A stretch of DNA of 21,338 nt, from positions 1 to 21,338 of the forward strand of contig JANNFN010000065.1 in NCBI GenBank assembly GCA_031379885.1, in the 5' to 3' direction. This document shows positions 14,605-21,094 of this stretch, piece by piece (position 1 is the stretch's first letter; every line of letters starts with the position of its first letter). The translations under genes were made by a program, and so were the position numbers. Source of the stretch: Methylotenera_A sp031379885. GTDB lineage: Bacteria > Pseudomonadota > Gammaproteobacteria > Burkholderiales > Methylophilaceae. The notes beneath the pieces were generated by a model that searched no databases, was not told where the DNA came from, and was given only the letters and a program-made list of their open reading frames with translations.

Positions 14605-14683
14605 GGTTTTAGCAAGGCAGGTAATAGACTGTTTGTTAATGAAACTAAGTTTTTTAACTAGAATTTATGAAAGAGAAACTATC

Positions 14684-14908
14684 ATGAAAACGAACTATAG
14701 ATTTAATGTAATTGCAGTGACAGCGGCCATACTAATCAGTTTAAGTGGCTGTAGTGGCATGTCGCATCGAGATAAAGCTACCGCAATTGGGGCTGGCGTG
14801 GGAGCCGCTGCTGGCGCGGTGGTAACTGGTGGAGGTGTAATAGGCACTGTTGGCGGCGCTGCAATTGGTGGCGTAATTGGTAACCAGATTGGGAAAGATA
14901 AGAAGTAA
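14684..14908 (+). CDS. Glycine-zipper lipoprotein (OsmB-like)
   Basis: 74 residues from ATG 14684 (AAAGAG upstream). The frame is open from 14603, but the predicted transcript start (about 14611) and a lipobox correctly placed only for 14684 decide the start. Signal ends LSGC (Cys23). The mature part is KATAIGAGVGAAAGAVVTGG continuing with GGAAIGGVIGNQIG, a two-helix glycine zipper that packs in a membrane, followed by KDKK. OsmB and similar proteins are osmotic-stress lipoproteins of the outer membrane; the function of this one is inferred from that family. Divergent from the Crp/Fnr gene. Confidence 0.88.
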   Translation: MKTNYRFNVIAVTAAILISLSGCSGMSHRDKATAIGAGVGAAAGAVVTGGGVIGTVGGAAIGGVIGNQIGKDKK

Positions 14909-14940
14909 GTAGCGCTATAAATTAATGTGTGTGTTAAACG

Positions 14941-14976
14941 TGCAATTTAGCTTATTGAAAGATAAGCGAAGTTGCA
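14941..14976. terminator. Strong hairpin, possibly a bidirectional transcription end
   Basis: Outer stem TGCAA (14941-14945) with TTGCA (14972-14976); inner stem GCTTAT (14950-14955) with ATAAGC (14962-14967); hexaloop TGAAAG. It lies between two convergent genes (stops at 14908 and 15004). Neither side has a clean T run, so it may not be a classical intrinsic terminator. Confidence 0.4.
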
Positions 14977-15003
14977 TATTTAATTAAATCCAGTAGTGAG
15001 TTG

Positions 15004-15219
15004 TTACATGTGCTTTGTCTTGATGGTGTGTGTTTCTGGGTTCTTGGTTTTAGTATAATCGCTCGTACGGAGTTTTCCTTCCCACTGACAAGGGAAATAT
15101 TGGCAGCGATAACGGCGTACCGATCCAAATATACTGATTATACGGTCGCTGGTACGGCGTGGAATGCGAATAATATAGCCGCCACACTGAGGGCAACTAA
15201 GTTCTGTGGTGTCGCTCAT
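15004..15219 (-). CDS. Small Cys4 (zinc-ribbon-like) protein, function unknown
   Basis: 71 residues; AAAGG lies 6 bases before the ATG at 15219. Four cysteines, C9 and C12 (CPQCGG) and C39 and C44 (YRCQYFPCQW), could bind zinc. Between them lies GYIIRIPRRTSDRIISIFGSVRRYRC; the CPxCxG..RIPRR..DR..S.F.PV.RYRC pattern recurs in small uncharacterised proteobacterial proteins I recall. The C-terminal 20 residues are Lys/Thr-rich. The leftward operator face at 15274-15289 has a correctly phased TATTAT, so it shares a regulatory site with the DUF302 gene. Confidence 0.75.
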   Translation of the reverse strand: MSDTTELSCPQCGGYIIRIPRRTSDRIISIFGSVRRYRCQYFPCQWEGKLRTSDYTKTKNPETHTIKTKHM

Positions 15220-15246
15220 TTGTAACCTTTCCTATCTCGAGTTTGC

Positions 15247-15316
15247 ATAATAATTTTCTAACGGTTTGATGTCTGTGCGGCAACGCACATAATCTTGTAA
15301 CTAGATGAAGGATAAT
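15247..15316. promoter_or_regulatory. Shared palindromic operator with phased -10 elements in both directions
   Basis: Palindrome TGTGCGGCAACGCACA at 15274-15289; the outer half-sites TGTGCG/CGCACA are perfect. Rightward, GATAAT (5 of 6) at 15311-15316 begins exactly 29.5 bp from the centre, for the DUF302 gene. Leftward, TATTAT (5 of 6) on the minus strand at 15252-15247 also begins exactly 29.5 bp away, for the Cys4 gene. The GA extension is present only leftward. One bound dimer could activate both promoters. Confidence 0.72.
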
Positions 15317-15404
15317 TGACCTTGGAGTTGTTAATTGGTAACTATATAAAGAAAATAGCAGAGAAATACAATTAACTTGGTGGTTATTTAACGGAGATAG
15401 TTTT

Positions 15405-15788
15405 ATGTATTACATTGTAGAAACCAATAAAACATTTACACAAGCGTCGACAGATTTAGAATCAGCGGTTGTTCGTAACGGGTTTGGAGTGTTGCATGTA
15501 CACGACCTAGGAACAACGCTTCGCAGTAAAGGAATTGCATTTGACGAAGAGTGCAAAGTTTTTGAAGTCTGCAACCCTGTTCAAGCGGCAAAAGTATTGT
15601 CTACTGACATGCGTCTAAACATGGTATTACCTTGTCGTATCTCCGTGTATACAGAGAAAGGTAAAACAAAAATCGGCCTGATTAAGCCAAAACAAATGCT
15701 TTCGGCATTGTCTCAGGATGTAACGTTGGCTCAAGTCGCGAAAGAAGTTGAAGAAATGACGATTAGGATGGTGGATGAGGCAAAATGA
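15405..15788 (+). CDS. DUF302-family protein
   Basis: 127 residues; GGAG lies 9 bases before the ATG. The whole length fits DUF302: YYIVETNKTFTQASTDLESAV, then GFGVLHVHDLG, then FEVCNPVQAAKVLSTD, then LPCRISVYTEKGKTKIGL. There is no signal peptide, so it is probably cytosolic. Structures of this family show a small alpha/beta fold, but no reaction is known; the genes often occur near stress or redox genes. C59 (EVCNP) and C80 (LPCRI) are in places where the family commonly has cysteine. Monocistronic or followed by cytochrome b561 (78-base gap). Confidence 0.92.
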   Translation: MYYIVETNKTFTQASTDLESAVVRNGFGVLHVHDLGTTLRSKGIAFDEECKVFEVCNPVQAAKVLSTDMRLNMVLPCRISVYTEKGKTKIGLIKPKQMLSALSQDVTLAQVAKEVEEMTIRMVDEAK

Positions 15789-15866
15789 ATACTTTTAATT
15801 AACAACTCTTTAATAAACTGACCATTAACTCTCAGAATTATCAGGTTTTATAATTGGGGTAAAGCA

Positions 15867-16421
15867 ATGAATGTACGCAATAGTACTGAGCGTTATGGGT
15901 CCTTATCTATAGGGCTTCACTGGGTAATGCTATTTCTGCTAATAGCAGTATATGCGTGTATAGAGTTACGTGGGATTTATCCCAAGGGTAGCAATCCCCG
16001 CGAAGCGCTAAAAACTTGGCACTTTATGCTAGGTCTGCTGGTATTTATTTTAGCTTTGTTTCGTTTGGGGATAAATATAACTAGCTCTAGCTCTTCCCCT
16101 CGCGTTGAGCCTAATCCAGCTGTGTGGCAGACACTTTCTGCCAAACTTATGCATGCGGCGCTTTATATGTTGATGTTTGGTATGCCACTTCTTGGTTGGC
16201 TTTTGCTAAGTGCTTCTGGAAAGACAATTCCATTTTTTGGTTTGGAATTGCCAGCGCTTATAGGTAAAAATAATGATGTTGCTGATTTAATTAAAGAAAT
16301 ACATGAAACTGGCGGCACGATAGGCTATTTTCTCATTGGCTTACATGCCGCTGCGGCATTGTTTCATCATTATTTTGTACGGGACAATACACTCAAACGC
16401 ATGCTTCCAAGCCGAGATTGA
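15867..16421 (+). CDS. Cytochrome b561 (CybB-type) membrane protein
   Basis: 184 residues; GGGG precedes the ATG. Four transmembrane helices at about 15-34, 51-70, 95-115 and 151-170. Histidines at helix ends, H18 (GLHWVM), H52 (WHFMLG), H96 (LMHAAL) and H160 (GLHAAAALFHH), are placed to ligate two b hemes as in E. coli CybB. This family passes electrons from ubiquinol; CybB itself has superoxide:ubiquinone oxidoreductase activity, which would fit the SOD in the window, but that is extrapolation. No palindrome in the 78-base gap upstream. Confidence 0.93.
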   Translation: MNVRNSTERYGSLSIGLHWVMLFLLIAVYACIELRGIYPKGSNPREALKTWHFMLGLLVFILALFRLGINITSSSSSPRVEPNPAVWQTLSAKLMHAALYMLMFGMPLLGWLLLSASGKTIPFFGLELPALIGKNNDVADLIKEIHETGGTIGYFLIGLHAAAALFHHYFVRDNTLKRMLPSRD

Positions 16422-16484
16422 CCTAGTGCCTTGTTTTAGAATGTTTGGCCTTGAGTTTTTATTCATGTGAACGCAGGAGCGCAG

Positions 16485-17210
16485 GTGATTTTAAAGTTAA
16501 TCGAAGAAAGTGCAGAGTTTGCGCTTATTATTGCCTGCCTCTATTTAGTTTTAGGTGCCTACTTGCATCAATATCAACCGTTGTGGTTTGCGTCGCTTGG
16601 CAAGCGCCGTTTGGTTGTTTTAATGGTATTTGTACTTTCAGTTTCTGCAATCAAATTGACTGAAGATGTGCTTGGTGGAGAATCAGGCCCAATTGACAAG
16701 AGCATCTTGCTTTTCATCCATAACCACGCACCAATATATCTAAACGGATTCTTTGAATCCATCACATTATCTGGTTCTTCAATGGTGTTATTTCCTCTTA
16801 CCGTCATAACAACAATCGCTCTACTGGCGTCAAGGCGTCGCTTAGAGGCACTACTCGTTGCAACTTCTCTCATAAGCGCAACGATTGTAATTTATATCAT
16901 TAAAACGATGACAGTTCGTACTCGGCCAAGCCTCTGGGATGCTGAATGGTATTGGGGATCGAGTTTCCCCAGCGGGCATACGCTAGCTGTCGCAGCGTTC
17001 GCTACGGCCGCAGTGCTTTGTGTGGGGCGCATTCGGCCTATATCACGTAATTTTGTGTTATTGATAGCCATTTTATGGATTTTTCTGGTCGCAATTTCCC
17101 GTTTGGTTCTTGGTGTGCATTGGCCAACGGATGTATTAGTGGCTATATGTATAGGTGCATTTCTGCCTTTAGCAATTAGTGTTGCCCTTGAATTACATGA
17201 AACTATTTGA
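16485..17210 (+). CDS. PAP2-family membrane phosphatase
   Basis: 241 residues from GTG 16485, with AGGAG 5 bases upstream; a GTG 18 bases earlier (16467) is in frame but lies before that site. About six transmembrane helices. All three phosphatase motifs are present: KTMTVRTRP (KxxxxxxRP), SFPSGHTLA (PSGH) and SRLVLGVHWPTDV (SRxxxxxHxxxD). The enzyme would dephosphorylate a lipid phosphate such as phosphatidate, phosphatidylglycerophosphate or undecaprenyl pyrophosphate; which one is not clear. It follows cytochrome b561 by 63 bases. Together with the PLD and OMPLA genes it is a third phospholipid-type enzyme in the window. Confidence 0.93.
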   Translation: MILKLIEESAEFALIIACLYLVLGAYLHQYQPLWFASLGKRRLVVLMVFVLSVSAIKLTEDVLGGESGPIDKSILLFIHNHAPIYLNGFFESITLSGSSMVLFPLTVITTIALLASRRRLEALLVATSLISATIVIYIIKTMTVRTRPSLWDAEWYWGSSFPSGHTLAVAAFATAAVLCVGRIRPISRNFVLLIAILWIFLVAISRLVLGVHWPTDVLVAICIGAFLPLAISVALELHETI

Positions 17211-17248
17211 TGCGTAAATATCCAAATAAGACAAATTTTCCTATTCTA

Positions 17249-17291
17249 TGTTTGCTACCGCACAGAACCGAAAACAGTTTGCGCATACGAT
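17249..17291 (+). promoter_or_regulatory. Palindromic operator plus -10 for the collagen-like lipoprotein
   Basis: TGTTTGCTACCGCACA at 17249-17264, followed by GA; the right half is consensus and the left half has two changes. The -10-like TACGAT at 17286-17291 begins exactly 29.5 bp from the centre. The leader to ATG 17354 would be about 56 bases. Confidence 0.65.
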
Positions 17292-17353
17292 TCTAATCAA
17301 CAGTTACGAAAATACATTCGTACTTTTATTTTTCATCATTTAAAGGATTCAAT

Positions 17354-17668
17354 ATGAACCGTTCAATATTAATAGCAACTCTGCTTGCGGCGCTAAGCCT
17401 TGCCGCTTGCGATAAACCAACTGTAGTTAATGTTCCCGCTACACCTGTAGCTGTGCCTGGCCCAGCTGGCCCAGCAGGCGACCCTGGAGTACAAGGAAAC
17501 ACTGGCAATCAAGGTGACACAGGTGTTAAAGGTAATCAAGGTGATACTGGAGTGCAAGGGGATACAGGTAGCCAGGGCGATACTGGAGTTCAAGGTGATA
17601 CTGGTAAAACAGGCGATGGTACTACGGTAATCGTTGTGCCGCCTGCTGAGCCAGTGCCGGCAAACTAA
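17354..17668 (+). CDS. Collagen-like lipoprotein
   Basis: 104 residues; AAAGGA lies 7 bases before the ATG. Signal ends in lipobox LAAC (Cys19). A spacer is followed at residues 36-89 by 18 uninterrupted Gly-X-Y triplets, opening GPAGPAGDP and then dominated by GDT, GVQ and GNQ. Thr is frequent at Y, as in several bacterial collagens that lack hydroxyproline. The C-terminus is a short hydrophobic and Pro-rich tail (TVIVVPPAEPVP). Lipid-anchored collagen-like proteins could form a trimeric stalk on the outer membrane; trimerisation and surface display are inferred. The short triplet run may be only marginally stable. In the regulon through 17249, and 26 bases ahead of the DUF3309 gene. Confidence 0.9.
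   Translation: MNRSILIATLLAALSLAACDKPTVVNVPATPVAVPGPAGPAGDPGVQGNTGNQGDTGVKGNQGDTGVQGDTGSQGDTGVQGDTGKTGDGTTVIVVPPAEPVPAN
17459..17620 (+). repeat. Tandem Gly-X-Y coding repeat
   Basis: 18 consecutive 9-base triplet units, each starting with a Gly codon. The later part is built from near-identical 18-base blocks (caaggtgatactggagt and variants). Such tracts can change length by slippage or recombination, so copy number may vary between strains. Confidence 0.85.
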
Positions 17669-17694
17669 TTTAATTACTAATTAAGGGGAATATT

Positions 17695-17853
17695 ATGAGC
17701 TTAGGAACCATACTGTTAATCATTTTGATTTTGATGTTAATTGGTGCATTTCCAAGTTGGCCGCATAGCAAAGGTTGGGGTTATGGGCCAAGTGGAGGCT
17801 TGGGTTTAGTTGTCATAATCTTAGTTGTGTTGCTATTGATGGGGCGTATTTGA
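17695..17853 (+). CDS. DUF3309-family small membrane protein
   Basis: 52 residues; AAGGGG lies 8 bases before the ATG. Sequence pattern: MSLGTILLIILILMLIGAFP, SWPHSKGWGYGPSGGLG, then a second hydrophobic helix ending MGRI. The WPHSxGWGYGPSGGLGL turn between two helices is diagnostic of DUF3309, very short proteins of unknown role common in proteobacteria. It lies 26 bases after the collagen-like gene and 29 before the next lipoprotein gene, so the three may be one transcript. Confidence 0.92.
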   Translation: MSLGTILLIILILMLIGAFPSWPHSKGWGYGPSGGLGLVVIILVVLLLMGRI

Positions 17854-17882
17854 TTCAAAGATTTTTGGTAAGAGTCAAGCAA

Positions 17883-19211
17883 ATGCAACTACGTGTTAAT
17901 GCGGTGTTGATAGGTGGCATTGTTTGGACACTCACTGCTTGCGGTGGGCTGGACACACTTCCAGTCTCGGCTGGTATGGGTTCTAACCCAACCTTGCCAC
18001 CACCCAAACACAAGTTAATACCAACACTAAATATTGCGCCTGCTATTGGCTGGCCATCGGGCATTACACCTGTAGCGCCTTCGGGCATGCGTGTAGCGGC
18101 TTTTGCATCTGGGCTTGATCATCCACGCTGGCTGTATGTATTGCCTAATGGGGATGTGCTAGTTGCCGAAACTAACTCACCACCCAAGCCTGAAGATGGC
18201 AAAGGTATCAAAGGCTGGATAATGGGTTTGGTGATGAAAAAGGCAGGCGCTGCAGTACCTAGTGCTAATCGCATCACTTTGCTTAGAGACTCAGATGGTG
18301 ATGGCAGGGTAGATGTACGGTCTGTACTACTGGAAAATTTAAACTCGCCCTTTGGAATGGCGCTTATAGGAAATAACATGTATGTTGCCAATTCAGATGC
18401 AATATTACGGTTTCTTTATATCTTTGGCGATACCCAAATTAAATCACGGGGCGTAAAGTTGCTAGACTTGCCTGCAGGAAAAATAAATCATCACTGGACT
18501 AAAAACCTCATTGCTAATGCAGACGGTAGTAAGCTCTACGTTACAGTTGGTTCAAATAGCAACGTTGCAGAAAACGGTATGGAAGTGGAGGCTGGACGAG
18601 CCGCTATATGGGAAGTGGATGTTGAAAGCGGGATACATCGTATTTTCGCATCTGGTTTGCGCAACCCTAATGGGCTTGCTTGGGAGTCAGCAAATGCGAC
18701 ATTATTTACGGTAGTCAACGAGCGAGACGAAATAGGTAATAATCTGGTTCCTGATTACTTAACTTCGGTGCGAGATGGCGGTTTTTACGGATGGCCCTAT
18801 AGTTACTTTGGTCAACATATTGATGAGCGTGTAAAACCACAAATGGCAGAATTAGTGGCTAAGGCGATTGTACCTGATTACGCCTTAGGTTCGCACACAG
18901 CATCGCTTGGTTTGGTTTTCTCTAGTAGTTCTACAATATCTAAAACATTTTCAAATGGAGTATTTATTGGCCAGCACGGCTCATGGAATCGAACATCGCT
19001 AAGTGGTTACAAAGTAATATTTGTGCCATTTGTTAATGGCAAACCACATGGCGAGCCTATTGATGTGCTTACTGGCTTCGTTAACAAAAATGGTGATGCT
19101 TATGGTCGACCAGTAGGAGTGGCGCTCGATAAGCACGGCGCATTGTTAGTTGCAGATGACGTAGGTAATACGATTTGGCGCGTGACTTCAAGTAAAAATA
19201 ATAAGATTTAA
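17883..19211 (+). CDS. Lipoprotein of the PQQ-type glucose/sorbosone dehydrogenase family
   Basis: 442 residues from ATG 17883; the frame is open from 17775, but that part lies over the DUF3309 gene, and 17883 gives a lipoprotein signal with lipobox LTAC (Cys20). The rest is a beta-propeller: LDHPRWLYVLPNGDVLVAET, DSDGDGRVD, SPFGMALIGNNMYVAN, ADGSKLYVTVGSNSN, GLRNPNGLAWE, VNERDEIGNNLVPDYL, GGFYGWPYSYFG, then GQHGSWNR and GRPVGVALDKHGALLVADD. This signature set is that of the soluble-aldose / L-sorbosone dehydrogenase family, periplasmic enzymes that usually carry PQQ. The exact sugar and cofactor use here are not shown. No quinone partner gene lies next to it. Confidence 0.9.
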   Translation: MQLRVNAVLIGGIVWTLTACGGLDTLPVSAGMGSNPTLPPPKHKLIPTLNIAPAIGWPSGITPVAPSGMRVAAFASGLDHPRWLYVLPNGDVLVAETNSPPKPEDGKGIKGWIMGLVMKKAGAAVPSANRITLLRDSDGDGRVDVRSVLLENLNSPFGMALIGNNMYVANSDAILRFLYIFGDTQIKSRGVKLLDLPAGKINHHWTKNLIANADGSKLYVTVGSNSNVAENGMEVEAGRAAIWEVDVESGIHRIFASGLRNPNGLAWESANATLFTVVNERDEIGNNLVPDYLTSVRDGGFYGWPYSYFGQHIDERVKPQMAELVAKAIVPDYALGSHTASLGLVFSSSSTISKTFSNGVFIGQHGSWNRTSLSGYKVIFVPFVNGKPHGEPIDVLTGFVNKNGDAYGRPVGVALDKHGALLVADDVGNTIWRVTSSKNNKI

Positions 19212-19313
19212 CTTAAAAGAATGGAACTGATCTTATCAACTTGGAAAAGCTCGAGGGTATTAATAATCTTAGTTTAATAGTCAAACATCAGCAAATAAGT
19301 ACTTGCTTACACG

Positions 19314-19329
19314 CATGCGCTAGCAAAGC
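19314..19329. promoter_or_regulatory. Degenerate copy of the palindrome upstream of the MFS gene
   Basis: CATGCGCTAGCAAAGC shares the core GCGCTAGCAAA with the copy at 6440, but it lacks both outer bases of the left half, has no GA extension, and has no -10 at the phased position (GATAAT at 19342-19347 is 9 bases too close). It may be a relic or a chance match. The rest of the 185-base gap 19212-19396 is AT-rich and shows nothing else clear. Confidence 0.3.
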
Positions 19330-19396
19330 AAAGATATAGCTGATAATTAAGGTGGGTGCAAGCCGCAAAGCAGTTCTGTGATTGCTGTGAGATTAA

Positions 19397-20611
19397 ATGA
19401 TGCAAACCAAGCATGACATAAACAAAGTAGCAATAGTCAAACCTAATGAAAACAGGTTTGGCGTGCATGCTGACGTGCTTAAGTTGGGCATTGTCAGTTT
19501 GCTAACTGATTTAAGTTCGGAGATGATATTTTCGGTATTTGCGGTCTTTTTTACCGCCATCGCTGGTGCCTCTACTGCCTTGCTGGGCGTGGTCGAGGGT
19601 TTGGCAGACCTTTCCGCATCTTCTTTAAATTATTTTTCTGGCTGGTTGTCGGACAGAACTGGCAAACGCAAAGTTTTCGCCTTGGCGGGTTATGGATTTT
19701 CTACCTTGGCAAAAATTATTTTGCTGCTGTCAGCCTCGGTGGCGGCGCTCAGTGCGTTTCGTGTGATTGAGCGGCTGGGCAAAGGTTTCCGCGGGCCACC
19801 CCGTGATGCTTGGCTTTCAACAGTGGCGGGTGATGAAAGAAGAGGCTACGCATTTGGCGTGCATAAGGCATTAGACAAAACAGGTGCTATTTTTGGTCCA
19901 CTCATCGCCTACGGCTTACTTGCTTGGTTGGGCGAGGGTGCAAACACCTACCAAATTTTATTTTGGGTGGCGATGGTGCCTGCTGTGCTGAGTATTGTGG
20001 CCTTGAGCCTTGTTAAGGATCAGCCTGCACCTTTGCGGCAGCGTGAGAATATGATTGAGGCTTGGAAAATGCTCAGTCCGCAATTTAAGCGCTTTCTTGT
20101 CCCAGCAGGCATTTTTTCGCTGGCCTATTTTAGCTTCGGATTTTTGCTGCTGCGCGCACACAGCGTTGGCTTCTCAATTAAAGACACGGTTTTGCTGTAT
20201 GCGCTGTTTAACATTGCCTGCGTGATAGCCGCGCCAGCCATAGGCAAGCTGAGCGACCGCGTGGGCAGGGCGCGCATGATTATGCTGGGTTATGCGATTT
20301 ATTTGCTCATGTGTCTTGGTTTTATTTTTGTGACTCAAAAATGGCAAGTTGTTGTTTTATTTGTATTTTATGGCGTGTTTTACGCGATTGATGAAGCGCA
20401 AAACAAAGCGTTTATTGTTGATATTGAGCTAGAGCGCCGCGCTTCTGCTATCGGCATGTATAACTTTGTGACGGGCATTATCTATTTGCCTGCCTCATTG
20501 CTTGCAGGGGCGGTGTGGCTAATAAACCCAGTCAGCCCGTTTATTGCGGCCTCATGCTTGGCGTTTATTGCGATTGTGGTGTTTGTTAGTTTGCGACCAG
20601 ATATCAAATAG
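19397..20611 (+). CDS. Major facilitator superfamily transporter
   Basis: 404 residues, 11-12 transmembrane helices with a hydrophilic N-terminus (about 1-25). The MFS loop 2-3 signature is present as GWLSDRTGKRKVFALAGYG, with RVIERLGKGFRGPPRDAWLS in the following region and a matching GKLSDRVGRARMIMLGYA in the second half. The GFRGPPRDAWLSTVAGDERRGYAFGVHKALDKTGA pattern is found in a group of uncharacterised drug/solute exporters; substrate unknown. The ATG follows GTGAG by 8 bases. This gene is visibly richer in G and C (runs such as tccgcgggccaccccg) than its neighbours, which suggests later acquisition. Confidence 0.9.
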   Translation: MMQTKHDINKVAIVKPNENRFGVHADVLKLGIVSLLTDLSSEMIFSVFAVFFTAIAGASTALLGVVEGLADLSASSLNYFSGWLSDRTGKRKVFALAGYGFSTLAKIILLLSASVAALSAFRVIERLGKGFRGPPRDAWLSTVAGDERRGYAFGVHKALDKTGAIFGPLIAYGLLAWLGEGANTYQILFWVAMVPAVLSIVALSLVKDQPAPLRQRENMIEAWKMLSPQFKRFLVPAGIFSLAYFSFGFLLLRAHSVGFSIKDTVLLYALFNIACVIAAPAIGKLSDRVGRARMIMLGYAIYLLMCLGFIFVTQKWQVVVLFVFYGVFYAIDEAQNKAFIVDIELERRASAIGMYNFVTGIIYLPASLLAGAVWLINPVSPFIAASCLAFIAIVVFVSLRPDIK

Positions 20612-20681
20612 GCCGCTATTAAATATTGGGCGTTTGCGCGCATTTACTCATCCTTAAAACTGCGATATTGGAATTGGTCTT

Positions 20682-21089
20682 ATGAACTTACGAAAAGCTC
20701 TTATAGCTTGGATGCTTATCGCTTTGGCAGAGACAATAAATGGCACAGTTCGAGAGCTTTTCATTACATCTGTAATCGGCCAACGGTCAGCCCACCAATT
20801 GGGTTTCTTTATTGCAATTACTCTCATACTTTTTATTGCTTGGTTAACTGCTCCTTGGATCAAGGCTAAAACTTTCAAAACTCAACTCGTGGTAGGACTT
20901 TTATGGCTAGTTTTAATGTTGATTTTCGAGTTTGGCCTCGGGTTTCTGCTTGGGTTTTCGTGGGAATATTTGCTTAATGACTATAACTTGGCGCGAGGCG
21001 GTCTTATGTCATTTGGGCTGGTTATTATGTTGCTTGCACCAGCATTTGGCGTCTGGTTACGTAATACAATAGCTACTAAATCAAAGTGA
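20682..21089 (+). CDS. Four-helix membrane protein, function unknown
   Basis: 135 residues; GGAA lies about 8 bases before the ATG. Hydrophobic helices at about 5-20, 40-60, 67-92 and 105-125. An AETINGTVRELFITSVIG stretch follows the first helix and WEYLLNDYNLARGGLM precedes the last; I recall this pairing from small conserved hypothetical membrane proteins but know of no function. It ends 5 bases before the start of the HlyD-type gene, so the two are probably co-transcribed and may work together. Confidence 0.78.
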   Translation: MNLRKALIAWMLIALAETINGTVRELFITSVIGQRSAHQLGFFIAITLILFIAWLTAPWIKAKTFKTQLVVGLLWLVLMLIFEFGLGFLLGFSWEYLLNDYNLARGGLMSFGLVIMLLAPAFGVWLRNTIATKSK

Positions 21090-21094
21090 ACAAA

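Noticed and set aside
15849..15854. Perfect TATAAT just before cytochrome b561
   Set aside because: A start from it would fall at about 15861 and leave out the ribosome site of the gene, so it is probably not the promoter.
17459..17620. Repeats at the collagen-like gene as a CRISPR or intergenic satellite
   Set aside because: The repeats are in frame, start with Gly codons throughout and lie within a lipoprotein gene.
19220..19276. 18-codon frame in the gap before the MFS gene
   Set aside because: No proper ribosome site and no recognisable product.
20628..20646. GC-rich word gcgtttgcgcgcat before the small membrane gene at 20682
   Set aside because: It lacks the TGTG/CACA ends and a phased -10; an ordinary GC cluster.
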